In this document: piece after piece, positions 39,990 through 49,689 of the stretch | How positions within the stretch are numbered: the stretch's first letter is position 1 | Layout of the letters: the number at the start of each line of letters is the position of its first letter | Origin: Pectobacterium fontis | GTDB taxonomy: Bacteria; Pseudomonadota; Gammaproteobacteria; Enterobacterales; Enterobacteriaceae | Direction: 5' to 3' | Assembly: GCF_000803215.1 (NCBI RefSeq) | Contig: NZ_JSXC01000030.1 | Span: 110,293 to 174,292, forward strand | DNA length: 64,000 nt | Made by a program: the position numbers and the translations under genes | Notes under the pieces: generated by a model | Told to the model about the DNA's origin: nothing | What the model saw: the letters and a program-made list of their open reading frames with translations, nothing else | Databases searched by the model: none

Positions 39990-41330
39990 ATGGATTTCAT
40001 CATTCAATTAGTCATTGTCCTAATCTGCCTTTTTTACGGGGCAAGAAAAGGCGGGATCGCGCTAGGTTTATTAGGCGGGATTGGACTTGTTATTCTGGTC
40101 TTTATTTTTAAACTGCAACCAGGTAAACCACCTGTTGATGTCATGCTGGTCATTATTGCCGTGGTGGCTGCATCGGCAACGCTTCAGGCATCCGGCGGGC
40201 TGGATGTCATGCTGCAAATCGCAGAGCGTATGCTGCGGCGTAACCCGAAATACGTTTCGATTATTGCACCGTTCGTCACCTGCATTCTGACGATCCTGTG
40301 CGGTACAGGCCATGTGGTGTATACCATTCTGCCGATTATTTATGATGTCGCCATCAAGAATAATATCCGCCCTGAAAGACCGATGGCTGCCAGTTCCATC
40401 GGTGCGCAGATGGGGATTATCGCCAGCCCGGTATCTGTTGCGGTGGTGTCGCTGGTCGCCATGCTGGCCAATTTCACCTTCCAGGGTAAACATCTGGGAT
40501 TCCTCGACCTGCTGTCCATCACCATTCCCTCTACCCTATTGGGTATTCTGGCGATAGGGATTTTCAGTTGGTTCCGTGGCAAGGAGTTAGACAAGGATGA
40601 AGATTTCCAGAAATTCATCGCCGATCCAGAAAACAAGCAGTATGTGTATGGTGATACTGCCACACTGCTGGACAGAAAACTGCCACGCAATAACTGGATT
40701 GCCATGTGGATCTTTCTGGCAACCATCGCGGCGGTAGCGATTATGGGTGCCGTTGAACAACTGCGACCAGCCTTTGACGGGAAGCCGCTGTCGATGGTAC
40801 TGGTTATTCAGATGTTTATGCTGCTTTCTGGTGCCATCATCATTATTGCGACCAAAACCAATCCGTCATCGATTTCGAAGAATGAAGTGTTCCGTTCAGG
40901 GATGATTGCCATCGTCGCGGTATACGGTATCGCCTGGATGGCGGAAACCATGTTCGGCGCGCATCTGGAAGAGATCAAAGGCACACTTGGCTCACTGGTG
41001 AAAGTTTATCCCTGGGCTTACGCGATTATCCTGCTGATCGTGTCCAAGTTTGTTAACTCACAGGCGGCGGCGCTGGCAGCCATTGTTCCGGTGGCTCTGG
41101 CTATCGGCGTGGATCCGGCGTATATCGTGGCATCCGCTCCCGCTTGTTATGGTTACTACATTCTGCCGACTTACCCAAGCGATCTGGCTGCTATCCAGTT
41201 CGACCGCTCTGGCACTACCAAAATTGGCCGTTTCGTTATCAACCACAGCTTCATCCTGCCGGGCTTGATCGGTGTCAGTACATCCTGCGTCTTTGGCTGG
41301 GTGTTCGCCGCCATGTACGGCTTCCTGTAA
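39990..41330 (+). CDS. dcuB: Anaerobic C4-dicarboxylate transporter DcuB
   Basis: DcuB exchanges fumarate, malate or aspartate for succinate during fumarate respiration. The 446-residue protein has the exact E. coli DcuB length and long stretches recalled as identical, such as [17 protein letters not shown] and [20 protein letters not shown]. It is polytopic with about 12 hydrophobic segments. The FNR-type promoter upstream fits anaerobic induction. No dcuS, dcuR or fumarase gene adjoins. Confidence 0.94.
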   Translation: MDFIIQLVIVLICLFYGARKGGIALGLLGGIGLVILVFIFKLQPGKPPVDVMLVIIAVVAASATLQASGGLDVMLQIAERMLRRNPKYVSIIAPFVTCILTILCGTGHVVYTILPIIYDVAIKNNIRPERPMAASSIGAQMGIIASPVSVAVVSLVAMLANFTFQGKHLGFLDLLSITIPSTLLGILAIGIFSWFRGKELDKDEDFQKFIADPENKQYVYGDTATLLDRKLPRNNWIAMWIFLATIAAVAIMGAVEQLRPAFDGKPLSMVLVIQMFMLLSGAIIIIATKTNPSSISKNEVFRSGMIAIVAVYGIAWMAETMFGAHLEEIKGTLGSLVKVYPWAYAIILLIVSKFVNSQAAALAAIVPVALAIGVDPAYIVASAPACYGYYILPTYPSDLAAIQFDRSGTTKIGRFVINHSFILPGLIGVSTSCVFGWVFAAMYGFL

Positions 41331-41340
41331 CCTACCGAAC

Positions 41341-41362
41341 AGCCGTCCAGCAATGGACGGCT
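41341..41362. terminator. Hairpin between dcuB and cbl
   Basis: A perfect 9-bp stem AGCCGTCCA/TGGACGGCT with a GCAA tetraloop lies 10 bases after the dcuB stop. GNRA-type loops are very stable. No T run follows, so 3'-end protection or a weak terminator is likely. Confidence 0.6.
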
Positions 41363-41502
41363 ATAATGCCTTTGGATGTCAGCATCAATACCAGCACGAT
41401 TTCCTGCCCAATCGACAATTCATCCCGTACAGTAGGAAGAAATGTATCCGCCCGGCCAGAAAAACGCTGGCTGGACATCAGGTTAGGAAAGCGTGCCACC
41501 AC

Positions 41503-42456
41503 TCAGATTTGATAATCGATCACCACTTCATCGTTATCGGAGAATACCTTATCCTTAATGTCATCCAGCGACAGTTCGGTATTACATAGCTGAATAAATT
41601 TCCAGGCATAATTACGCTGTAACTGTCCCTTTTTTAGTCCCAGCGACACGGTGTTAGCTTCAAAAAGGTGTTCAGCATTCAAACGCACCAATCCCTTATC
41701 ACGCACGGGATCGTATGACATATCGGCCACAATCCCGACGCCAAGCCCCAGTTCAACATAAGTTTTAATCACATCCGAGTCCTGCGCACTGAGCGTAATA
41801 TCCGGTGACATGCCCACAGCCTGAAATGCGCGATCCAAACGTGAACGTCCGGTAATGCCGTGACGGTAGGTAATCAGCGGCTCCGCATTCAGCATCTCAA
41901 GTGTAATAACCGATTCCTGCGTCAGCGGGTGGTGCTCAGGCACAATCACCGAATGGTGCCAGCGATAGTAGGAAAACGCCGCCAGTGCGGGATCGTTAAT
42001 CAATTGCTCACTGGCAATACCAATATCGGCTTCACCGGAATGGAGCATTGCCACAATTTCATCCGGCGTGCCCTGATTCAGCACCAGACGCACCTGCGGA
42101 TACAGCGAGCGAAACGCTTTAATCACGGGGGGCAAGCTATACCGTGCCTGCGTATGCGTGGTCGCAATCACCAGTTGACCGGTGTCGTTATTGGTAAAAA
42201 CATTCGCCAGCCGCCGGATATTGCTAGCGTCATTCAAAATGCGTTCGGCCACCACCAGCAGTTCTTTTCCCGGCTCGGTCATCCCTAACAAGCGCTTGCC
42301 ACGACGGATGAAAATTTCAATTCCCAGCTCTTCTTCCAGCTCGCGGATGTGGCGGCTCACGCCGGATTGAGAGGTAAACAGCGTATTCGCCACCTCGGTC
42401 AGGTTGTAATTACACCGTGCTGATTCACGAATAATCTTCAGTTGCTGAAAGTTCAC
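41503..42456 (-). CDS. cbl: LysR-type regulator Cbl
   Basis: Cbl, a paralogue of CysB, activates sulfonate and sulfate-ester use genes (ssu, tau) during sulfate limitation, sensing adenosine phosphosulfate. The 317-residue protein has the N-terminal winged helix (MNFQQLKIIRESARCNYNLTE onward, TSQSGVSRHIRELEEELG) and the LysR effector domain with YRHGITGRSRLDRAF and SAQDSDVIKTYVELGLG, both distinctive of Cbl/CysB. It faces dcuB, and no ssu or tau genes adjoin. Confidence 0.92.
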   Translation of the reverse strand: MNFQQLKIIRESARCNYNLTEVANTLFTSQSGVSRHIRELEEELGIEIFIRRGKRLLGMTEPGKELLVVAERILNDASNIRRLANVFTNNDTGQLVIATTHTQARYSLPPVIKAFRSLYPQVRLVLNQGTPDEIVAMLHSGEADIGIASEQLINDPALAAFSYYRWHHSVIVPEHHPLTQESVITLEMLNAEPLITYRHGITGRSRLDRAFQAVGMSPDITLSAQDSDVIKTYVELGLGVGIVADMSYDPVRDKGLVRLNAEHLFEANTVSLGLKKGQLQRNYAWKFIQLCNTELSLDDIKDKVFSDNDEVVIDYQI

Positions 42457-42831
42457 CTTTCACTCCCTTGTCTTTATTGCAGATGGCAACATTGATTCAA
42501 GTTGAGAGGCCGAACAAATAAGCAAATGGAGTTGATTATATTTTTTTATACTAACGGTATGTCTGCCACGATACATTTTTGAACAAACAACATAAATAAT
42601 CATTAAAATCATAGTATTATTTATGATTTGTTTTTTGGCGCTGACATCATTAATCAATCATTTCGCTATGATTTATGCCTTTCTGATCTATTAAGTACAT
42701 CGGCTTTAGCGCTTTATCACACGGCTATCTGTCGCTATGCTTGAGTCCTCACGTCGCGGGTGATAAACCACAATATCCGACAATCATTCATCACCAACGC
42801 GCACGATGCACGACTATGAATAAACGGATTG
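42457..42831. other. cbl upstream intergenic region
   Basis: This 375-base AT-rich gap lies between the divergent cbl and EamA genes. Its only clear structure is an inverted repeat at 42606-42629 (AAATCATA/TATGATTT, 8-base spacer), a candidate operator or cruciform. Confidence 0.45.
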
Positions 42832-43812
42832 ATGATGCTAATTGGTGTTTCATTTGCGCTTGCCGCTGGGCTAATGTGGGGGTTGATTTTCGTTGGGCCG
42901 CTGCTGATACCAGACTACTCTGCCGCCTTGCAGTCCACCGGACGCTATCTGGCTTTTGGGCTAATTGCCTTGCCGCTGGCCTGGCTCGATCGCCGCCGTT
43001 TGAGCCAGTTGACCCGCCATGACTGGCTGGAGGCCACCAAACTCACCCTGATCGGTAATTTTCTCTACTATTTCCTGCTCGCCAGCGCCATCCAGCGTAC
43101 AGGTGCGCCGATCTCGACAATGATTATCGGCACCCTGCCCGTCGTGATTTCCGTGACGGCCAATGTGTTATACAGCAAGCACGATGGCCGTGTGGCCTGG
43201 CGCCGGCTGCTACCTTCGCTGTTGCTGATCGCCGCCGGACTGGTCTGCGTCAACATTGCCGAACTGAAAGGAACCGCCATCGAATTCGATTTATGGCGTT
43301 ACATTAGCGGTATCGCGATGGCATTTTGCGCGGTCATTTGCTGGACCTGGTATCCGCTACGCAACGCCCGCTGGCTGCGCGATCACAAAAATCATACGCC
43401 GACTACCTGGGCCACCGCGCAAGGTCTGGTTACTCTGCCGCTGGCGCTGTTGGGGTATATGCTGGTGAGTGGTCATCTGGCGCTGACGGATGTATCGTTT
43501 ACCCAACCATTCGGCCCCCGGCCTGAGGTTTTCATCCCGCTAATGATTGCAATTGGTCTGTTTTGCTCGTGGGTAGGCACACTGTGCTGGAATGAAGCGA
43601 GTCAGCGACTGCCAACCGTGCTGGTCGGCCCGCTGATTGTGTTTGAGACGCTGGCGGGACTAACCTACGCTTTCATTATTCGACAATCCTGGCCGCCACT
43701 GCTGACGCTCTGTGGTATCACCAGCCTGATTGCCGGCGTCATCTACGCTATGCGGGTAAAGCCGGAACCTGTCGTGGTGGAAGTACAAGTACCAGTTTCA
43801 CGCACCGAATAA
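42832..43812 (+). CDS. EamA/DMT-family transporter
   Basis: A ten-helix drug/metabolite transporter of about 326 residues with the two EamA repeats (N-terminal half from MMLIGVSFALAAGLMWGLIF, C-terminal half from about residue 160). Family members export amino acids, metabolites or metallophores. Three starts (TTG 42829, ATG 42832, ATG 42835) are in frame with no clear Shine-Dalgarno; ATG 42832 is chosen. It lies alone between cbl and the iron operon, so the substrate is unknown. Confidence 0.75.
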   Translation: MMLIGVSFALAAGLMWGLIFVGPLLIPDYSAALQSTGRYLAFGLIALPLAWLDRRRLSQLTRHDWLEATKLTLIGNFLYYFLLASAIQRTGAPISTMIIGTLPVVISVTANVLYSKHDGRVAWRRLLPSLLLIAAGLVCVNIAELKGTAIEFDLWRYISGIAMAFCAVICWTWYPLRNARWLRDHKNHTPTTWATAQGLVTLPLALLGYMLVSGHLALTDVSFTQPFGPRPEVFIPLMIAIGLFCSWVGTLCWNEASQRLPTVLVGPLIVFETLAGLTYAFIIRQSWPPLLTLCGITSLIAGVIYAMRVKPEPVVVEVQVPVSRTE

Positions 43813-43869
43813 ACGCCGCCGTGGCTATCGTGAATAAACGGTATGAGAAAGCGGGGGAGGAGCCGTTAT

Positions 43870-44367
43870 TTATGTCCGGCTTGCCAGCTTCTGAAACAGC
43901 GCGGTGAGTTGCGCGTCATCTCTTGCGCCCTGATACGAATCGATCACCTTACCGTTGGCATCAATGATAAATGAGGTCGGCGTGCCGCTGACCTGATAAC
44001 GCTCTTTGGTGATACCCAATTGGTCACGCACCACCGGATAGGTCACATTATGATGCGCCAGCATTGAGGTGATATCCACGCCGTCAGGATCGGTATTCAC
44101 GGCCACGACCACCACTTTATCACCGTACTGCTGGCTCAGCTTCTCCAGCGCGCCCATTTCGACCATACAGCCACCACAGCCCGACGACCAGAAGTTCAGG
44201 TACACGCTTTTTCCCTGCCAGCGCGACAGATCCACCTGCTGCCCAGCCAGATCGTAAGCCGCTAACGCAGGTGCCTGCGCCCCGACGCTCACCTGTTCAT
44301 CCTTACAGCCGCTCAGCGCCAGCGCGCCCAGCAGACAAAGCGCAGTTATACCGTTACGCCATCTCAT
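43870..44367 (-). CDS. Thioredoxin-like lipoprotein (TlpA/ResA type)
   Basis: A 165-residue periplasmic thiol-redox protein, last gene of the FTR1/P19 iron operon. The signal ends LALSGC, a lipobox. The thioredoxin fold has the active site SSGCGGCMVEM (CGGC) near residue 65, the conserved cis-Pro loop SGTPTSFIID, and an AhpC/TlpA core. Its start overlaps the ATPase gene by 14 bases. In related P19 operons (Campylobacter, uropathogenic E. coli) thioredoxin-like genes sit at the same place, probably supplying reductant, though the partner is unproven. Confidence 0.85.
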   Translation of the reverse strand: MRWRNGITALCLLGALALSGCKDEQVSVGAQAPALAAYDLAGQQVDLSRWQGKSVYLNFWSSGCGGCMVEMGALEKLSQQYGDKVVVVAVNTDPDGVDITSMLAHHNVTYPVVRDQLGITKERYQVSGTPTSFIIDANGKVIDSYQGARDDAQLTALFQKLASRT

Positions 44368-45070
44368 GATGATTCACCTCTTCACCAAAATACTTACCGT
44401 GTTGCAGGCGGATAATGCGATCAGCAAACCGCCCCAACTCAGGATTATGCGTCACCATCACAATGGTACGCCCCTGCTGATGCAGATCTTTTAGTAGATC
44501 CAACACCCGTCGTTCGTTCTCTTCGTCCAGATTGCCCGTGGGTTCATCGGCAAAAATCACGGGAGGTTCGTTCACCAATGCACGCGCAATACACACACGC
44601 TGCTGCTCGCCACCGGAAAGCTGGCTCGGTAAGTGATCCACACGATGCGCCAGCCCAACCTGATCAAGCACGCGTCGCGCCGCCGCTTCATCCACCACGC
44701 TGTGGTAATGCTGTGCCAGCATGACGTTTTCCAGTGCGGTCAAGAATGGAATCAGGTGGAACTGTTGAAACACCAGCCCAATCTTATCGGCACGAAACCG
44801 ACGTCGTCCTTCCTCGTCAAGCGCGGCGGCATCCACGCCGTCCAGCAGTACCTGTCCTTCACTCACCGTATCCAGGCAGGTGAGAATATTCATCAGCGTA
44901 GTTTTACCGGAACCGGATGCCCCCATGATGGCGACAAACTCACCGCGTGCGATGCGGATATTGATGTTCTCCAGTGCGGTAACCTGACCAAAGCGTTTAT
45001 AAAGCTGGCGAGTTTCAATTACCGCCTCCGCTGCCTGCGTCCTTTCCTGCGCGTTCACTGCTACAGACAT
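44354..45070 (-). CDS. ABC transporter ATP-binding protein of iron operon
   Basis: A 238-residue MacB/LolD-type ATPase with Walker [13 protein letters not shown], signature [14 protein letters not shown] and Walker [13 protein letters not shown]. It should drive the two FtsX-type permeases encoded just upstream (45075-47493), forming a mechanotransmission-style complex rather than a classical importer. AAGGAGAG overlaps the end of the preceding permease gene, so translation is coupled. Homologues sit in P19/FetMP operons. Confidence 0.9.
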   Translation of the reverse strand: MSVAVNAQERTQAAEAVIETRQLYKRFGQVTALENINIRIARGEFVAIMGASGSGKTTLMNILTCLDTVSEGQVLLDGVDAAALDEEGRRRFRADKIGLVFQQFHLIPFLTALENVMLAQHYHSVVDEAAARRVLDQVGLAHRVDHLPSQLSGGEQQRVCIARALVNEPPVIFADEPTGNLDEENERRVLDLLKDLHQQGRTIVMVTHNPELGRFADRIIRLQHGKYFGEEVNHHEMA

Positions 45071-45074
45071 CGAC

Positions 45075-46214
45075 CTACTCTCCTTTCAAGACTTTGGCTG
45101 GTTCGACATAAATTGCCCGCCGTGTGGGCACCACCGCCGCTACGGCAGCGACCAGTAAAGACAGCCCCAGCGTAAGCGGGAATACCGGCAAACGGAGGGA
45201 AATGGTCGCGTTGAATACCGCCATTCCCAGCACCTGTGCTAGCAGATAACCCACAAGTGAACCGCATACCACCGCCGCCAGCGCGATAATGCCGGTTTCC
45301 GCCAGCATCTGCCGGATGATGTCTCGCCCACTCGCACCCAGTGCCTTCTGCAACGCAAACTCGCGGGCGCGCTCACCGACAATCGCCATCAGCGTGGTAT
45401 TCACACACAGGGAAGACAACACCAGAATAACCGCCGAGACCAGCCCCATCAGCCCTTTGATTTTATTCAACACCTGCCCTTCCGACGCCGATACCTTCAG
45501 GATCGGGCGGATCTCCAGTTGCGGATACTGCTGCTGGAGTTGCGCCGCAAAGCGATCGACCTGCCCCAGATCGTTACTGACGCTCAGCAGGGCATTACTG
45601 ATCGCGCCTTCTTTATCCAGCCACTTTTGCGCCAGATCCAGATTCACGATCAGCATGTTGTCCGTCGCATCGCCGGACTCCACAATGCCCTTAATCTGCA
45701 AGCGCTGCTTTCCGCCATCGTCTACCAGCGTGATACTGTCGCCAACGTTGACGTTCAAGCGCTCCGCCAGTTTCACGCCAATCATGGCGTTACGATCGTC
45801 GAAGTTCACGCCAATCCAGTTACCTGTAACCTGCCAGTACGGTGCCAATTGGCGCAGCGATTCGAACCACACGCCCATCAACACCACTTTCTCCAGTTCC
45901 GTACGCGCCATGCCGTACAGATAAGGACTGGAGGCATTGATTAATCCGGCTGGCGCGTTGTCAATAATCGGCTGAAACGTGCTCTGTGGAACCGTATTGC
46001 CTCGCGCCGGGCCGATGTAAAAATTCGCCCCGAAGGTACGCAACTCCTGGCTCATCTTGGCGTTGATATCGAAATAGACAGCCGACATCGCCGTCACTAT
46101 CGCCGCCCCGACCATCAGCGCGGCGAACACCACGCTGACGCGCTGCATACGGAGTCGTAACGCACGAAGCACCAGACGCCAAAACATGCTGTTCATCCAG
46201 CCATTAGCGCCCAT
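45075..46214 (-). CDS. FtsX-type ABC permease of iron operon (second)
   Basis: A 379-residue MacB/FtsX-like permease: one N-terminal helix (about residues 24-46), a large periplasmic domain and three C-terminal helices with the FtsX segment ALQKALGASGRDIIRQML. ATG 46214 is chosen because GGAGG lies 6 bases upstream and the start overlaps the previous permease stop by 11 bases; later in-frame methionines occur at 46196 and 46187. It pairs with the other permease to make a heterodimer. Confidence 0.85.
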   Translation of the reverse strand: MGANGWMNSMFWRLVLRALRLRMQRVSVVFAALMVGAAIVTAMSAVYFDINAKMSQELRTFGANFYIGPARGNTVPQSTFQPIIDNAPAGLINASSPYLYGMARTELEKVVLMGVWFESLRQLAPYWQVTGNWIGVNFDDRNAMIGVKLAERLNVNVGDSITLVDDGGKQRLQIKGIVESGDATDNMLIVNLDLAQKWLDKEGAISNALLSVSNDLGQVDRFAAQLQQQYPQLEIRPILKVSASEGQVLNKIKGLMGLVSAVILVLSSLCVNTTLMAIVGERAREFALQKALGASGRDIIRQMLAETGIIALAAVVCGSLVGYLLAQVLGMAVFNATISLRLPVFPLTLGLSLLVAAVAAVVPTRRAIYVEPAKVLKGE

Positions 46215-47493
46215 ACAGCACCTCCACCGGATACAGTCTGGCAATGCGCCGGGCCGGGAACCAGGTTCCGATGATAGCGATCAGCATCGATATCACTAAC
46301 ACGCAGGGGATCACGATCCACGCAAAGCTAAGCGGTACGCCGAACAGCATCAGGCCAATGGCTTTCGCCAGCCCCCAACCGGCAACACAGCCCGCCATCC
46401 CCCCAACCAGCCCACTCAATGCCGCTTCCAGATAAAACAACAGCATGATTTGCCACTGACGTGCGCCCAGCGCTTTCATCAACCCGATCTCTTTAGCACG
46501 TTCCATAATGGTGCTGGTCATCAGCGAGGCGATCCCCATCGCGGAAGCGACCAGTGCCGCGAACGTCACCACCGCCAATAGCAGTTGGATCTTGTCGATC
46601 ACCACGCCTTCCGAGGCCGCCACCTGCCAGATAGGGCGCACGACCGAACCGGAAATAGCCTCTTCCAACTGGTGTGCAATCGAAGAGACATACGCGGTGC
46701 AGTACCACAGGTCATATTCTTCGGCATTCAGCGCTTCCAGATTTTCCCGTGCCCGCCGTGACAGTTCATTTTCTGGTACGGTCAGCGCCGATACGCGGAT
46801 AGCCTGAATTTTACCCGCCAGCCCCAGCAGCGATTGCACCGTTGCCAGCGGCATCACCAGTCGGCTTTCTTCGTCACCGCCGCTGCTCAACACGCCGCTA
46901 ACTTCTACCGTTGCCTCGCCTTTCGCGCCGTGCAGCACGAGTTTATCCCCAACTTTCCAGCCCGTTTGCGCCGCCAGTTGTTTCCCCACCAGCGCCTGCG
47001 CCAGATTTTCCGTCGTCACCGGCTCCTGCGGCCACTGCCCCGTTACCTGCCAATAAGGGCTAACGGTCATGTGCCCTGTGCGATAGTCTTCTTCATCCGG
47101 CACCGCGACAGGTTGAGAGAAGAAAGTCCCCAGCACCGCAATCGGCTGACCATTGATCTCGACATCACCACTCAACAGCGGTGCAAAACCGACAATATTA
47201 TTGCGCCAGAAGATATCCTTGATGTTTGGTAACTCGGCTTCATCAAGGAAATCCTGCCCTTCCAGCGGATTGCTACGCTCGCCAAACAGCGCGGGCAGCG
47301 CGGCCTGACCTGCGGGTTCAATCAAAATATTGGCACCGTAGGACTTCAGTTCACGCGCCATTTTGTCGCCGATGTCGATGGAAACCGCCAACAACGCGGA
47401 GATCAACCCCGCAGCCAAAAAAACGGTCAGCACCGCCAGCGATTTGCGCCGGATATTTCTACGCCAGGACTGACGCAGCAGTCGCCATAGCAT
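46204..47493 (-). CDS. FtsX-type ABC permease of iron operon (first)
   Basis: A 429-residue FtsX/MacB-like permease with one N-terminal helix (AVLTVFLAAGLISALLAV, about 21-38), a long periplasmic domain, and three C-terminal helices including the SLMTSTIMERAKEIGLMKALGA motif. It starts two bases after the stop of the DUF2318 gene, with a GAGGGGG ribosome site, showing tight coupling. It and the next gene are paralogues. Their periplasmic ligands in the P19 system are not defined. Confidence 0.87.
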   Translation of the reverse strand: MLWRLLRQSWRRNIRRKSLAVLTVFLAAGLISALLAVSIDIGDKMARELKSYGANILIEPAGQAALPALFGERSNPLEGQDFLDEAELPNIKDIFWRNNIVGFAPLLSGDVEINGQPIAVLGTFFSQPVAVPDEEDYRTGHMTVSPYWQVTGQWPQEPVTTENLAQALVGKQLAAQTGWKVGDKLVLHGAKGEATVEVSGVLSSGGDEESRLVMPLATVQSLLGLAGKIQAIRVSALTVPENELSRRARENLEALNAEEYDLWYCTAYVSSIAHQLEEAISGSVVRPIWQVAASEGVVIDKIQLLLAVVTFAALVASAMGIASLMTSTIMERAKEIGLMKALGARQWQIMLLFYLEAALSGLVGGMAGCVAGWGLAKAIGLMLFGVPLSFAWIVIPCVLVISMLIAIIGTWFPARRIARLYPVEVLYGR

Positions 47494-47495
47494 GA

Positions 47496-48893
47496 TTATT
47501 CCCCCTCAGCCTGCTCGCCAGCCGCCGCGTTGGCGGTGACAAATTTCGCGGGGCTTTCGCGGAAGCGGTTATAGTTGGCTTCCGACGAGAAGAAGTAGGT
47601 TTTACCGCCGTAGCGATATTTATGCTCCGCGTTTACGTTGGTCAGTTTGGAACCATCAACCGGATCAACAACTTCCATCGACACCACCGTCGAGAAGTAG
47701 TTAGTGCCCGCCGCCAGCGAGGCTCGCCCAATGACCAACTCATTGTCGTCGTTGCTCCAGCCCTCAATGGGCACCGGATTACAGCCGCCAGCCTTCCCGA
47801 TAGAAGGAATGAAAATGTGCACGCCGCACGCAACACAAATCACCTGGTTGCCTTCCATCACGTAGCCCTGATCGCCGCACAGCAGGCAGGCATCAAACAC
47901 CACGCCCAAACGCAGGCGGTCGGGATAACGGTTAATAATGAAAAAGCGCACAGCTTTGCCGTCGTCGGCAATCCACACGAAGCGGTGCAGCTTGCCATCA
48001 CGCACTTGCTCAATCGGAATATGCACTTTGCCATCGGCGGCCAGCGTTACCGGCTGGGCTTCTGACAGGCGAGGCGGCTGCGAGGCAACCTTGTCCCAAT
48101 AAAGCTGGGCGAAAACCACCACCAGCAGCGCCGTGACCGTCGCCAGCAGCGTGCGCCGCACATTACGATAGCCTGCTGTCGCTTTGCGCTTTTCAATCGC
48201 CTCATGGGCAGCCAGCCTCTCACGGCGCGCATGCCGCAGCGGCCAAACCAGCCCGGCAGCCAACATGGCCATAAGCAACGCACTGAGGTAATTTAATAAA
48301 TATGCGCTATTGGTGACGTGCGCCACGTAGCTCAGGCGCGGTTTGGTTAGCCCCAGCACCTGCAATTTCATCAACAGCAGCAGCAAATTGCCGCTTATCG
48401 GCAGCAGAAGGAGCGCCACCAGCAGCGCCAGTAACGGCCAGCGGAGCAGACGAAGACGGTGCACAATCATGCCGCACAGTGCAGCACAAAACACCAGCCA
48501 GCCAAATGCCAACACCATGGCGCTAAAATTCAGCAGAAGATCGGTATTCACCACATGGGTGGTGGTCAACGCGGTCAGATTGGGATCGCTGCCCCAATGT
48601 ACCGCCGCCCCCATGGTCAGCAGCGCCTGCCACAGATAACCAAGTCGCGAGTGGGGAAAACATTGGCAGATAAGAAACAGCGTGAGGGCCAGCGCCTGAA
48701 GTGCCGTAAACCCCAGCAGAAACGCTTGTCTGTTAGGAAAATGAACGCCAATAAGCGTACCAGCGACGAGCGCCAGCAGTGTGATCCAGCCCAGCGGCCT
48801 GATCTGCGGCGTAGAACGATGGCTCCAGTTCAACCCCAGCAAGAGTGCTATCGGCAGGAAGGATTGAAGTGTCGTGATAAAGAAATAACTCAT
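47496..48893 (-). CDS. DUF2318 Fe-S-type membrane protein
   Basis: A 465-residue inner-membrane protein with about eight hydrophobic segments in the first 280 residues and a periplasmic C-terminal domain of the DUF2318 type. That domain has two CxxC pairs (DACLLCGD and VICVACGV) followed by the GGCNPVPI segment, suggesting metal or Fe-S binding. In FetMP/P19 operons it is a conserved component, proposed as a redox partner. The start MSYFFITTL at 48893 is preferred to an upstream start at 48950. Confidence 0.85.
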   Translation of the reverse strand: MSYFFITTLQSFLPIALLLGLNWSHRSTPQIRPLGWITLLALVAGTLIGVHFPNRQAFLLGFTALQALALTLFLICQCFPHSRLGYLWQALLTMGAAVHWGSDPNLTALTTTHVVNTDLLLNFSAMVLAFGWLVFCAALCGMIVHRLRLLRWPLLALLVALLLLPISGNLLLLLMKLQVLGLTKPRLSYVAHVTNSAYLLNYLSALLMAMLAAGLVWPLRHARRERLAAHEAIEKRKATAGYRNVRRTLLATVTALLVVVFAQLYWDKVASQPPRLSEAQPVTLAADGKVHIPIEQVRDGKLHRFVWIADDGKAVRFFIINRYPDRLRLGVVFDACLLCGDQGYVMEGNQVICVACGVHIFIPSIGKAGGCNPVPIEGWSNDDNELVIGRASLAAGTNYFSTVVSMEVVDPVDGSKLTNVNAEHKYRYGGKTYFFSSEANYNRFRESPAKFVTANAAAGEQAEGE

Positions 48894-49047
48894 ATTCTCG
48901 TCATACTTCACGTTGCATGTACGTCGGTTGAGCGCGATGTTGACTGGCACAGTGCTCTGACCGAAAAATCACCGCCCCTGCGGATAATAAAAACCTACCC
49001 GCAAAGGTGTGAACATGGCCGCGACAGAGTATCGCGGCCAGAAGACC

Positions 49048-49575
49048 TTATTCTAAACCGACATATTTGAAGTCAAAGCTGACATCAAACGGTTTCCACC
49101 AGCGACCAACACCGGTTTCACTGTCGGTATGACGGTGCATACCTGCTTTGGATGGCGGATCGATGTGGTATGTCACTTTATAGTTACCCACGCCCATCAT
49201 TTTGATGTTCGCACCGTAGTGCGGGCCATCGCTGGCAACCATCGGCATGAAGGTCCCTTCTTGCTTCGCGCCAGTGTCGGTGTTGGTCAACGTGTAAGCG
49301 ATGGTCAGGAACGGCATCCATTCACCCGCGCCGAAGCCATTTTTGTTACCTTCAGCCGCGTGGATATCGGCTTCCAGATGGATATCCGCTTTCGCAGCAG
49401 GCAGCCCCATCCCGCGTGGTTCCATATCGATAGGTTGCAGATAAACGGCGGCAATTTCCATTTCGTTCATAGAAACCGGCTCACCCGCTGGATGTTCTTT
49501 GAACGCCAGCGCGGCAGGCGCAGTGAAAATACCGGCAATAACGGCACCCGCAATCAGACTTTTTTGCATATTCAT
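49048..49575 (-). CDS. fetP: Periplasmic iron-binding P19/FetP protein
   Basis: A 175-residue periplasmic protein of the P19/Tp34/FetP family, which dimerises and binds copper and iron through methionine and histidine residues and feeds ferrous iron to the FTR1 permease. The signal peptide ends near PAALA. Metal-site candidates include the PVSMNEMEIAAVY segment, the EADIHAAEGN region and GMHRHTDSE. Start 49575 is chosen because GAGGA lies 8 bases upstream. It follows the FTR1 gene. Confidence 0.9.
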   Translation of the reverse strand: MNMQKSLIAGAVIAGIFTAPAALAFKEHPAGEPVSMNEMEIAAVYLQPIDMEPRGMGLPAAKADIHLEADIHAAEGNKNGFGAGEWMPFLTIAYTLTNTDTGAKQEGTFMPMVASDGPHYGANIKMMGVGNYKVTYHIDPPSKAGMHRHTDSETGVGRWWKPFDVSFDFKYVGLE

Positions 49576-49599
49576 CAAACCCATCCTCATCTCAGTCTT

Positions 49600-49628
49600 C
49601 CCCAGCTTAATTCGCTAAGCGATTGGGG
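49600..49628 (-). terminator. Hairpin between the FTR1 and P19 genes
   Basis: Arms CCCCA/TGGGG and GCTTA/TAAGC form a 10-bp stem with a 3-base bulge in the 114-base gap. It can act as an attenuator setting the ratio of FTR1 to P19 transcript. No T run is evident. Confidence 0.45.
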
Positions 49629-49689
49629 TTGTTATGGTTATTTTCTGCTCTTACTGCTTTCAGTATTCAGCGTCGGCAGCGTTCTATCA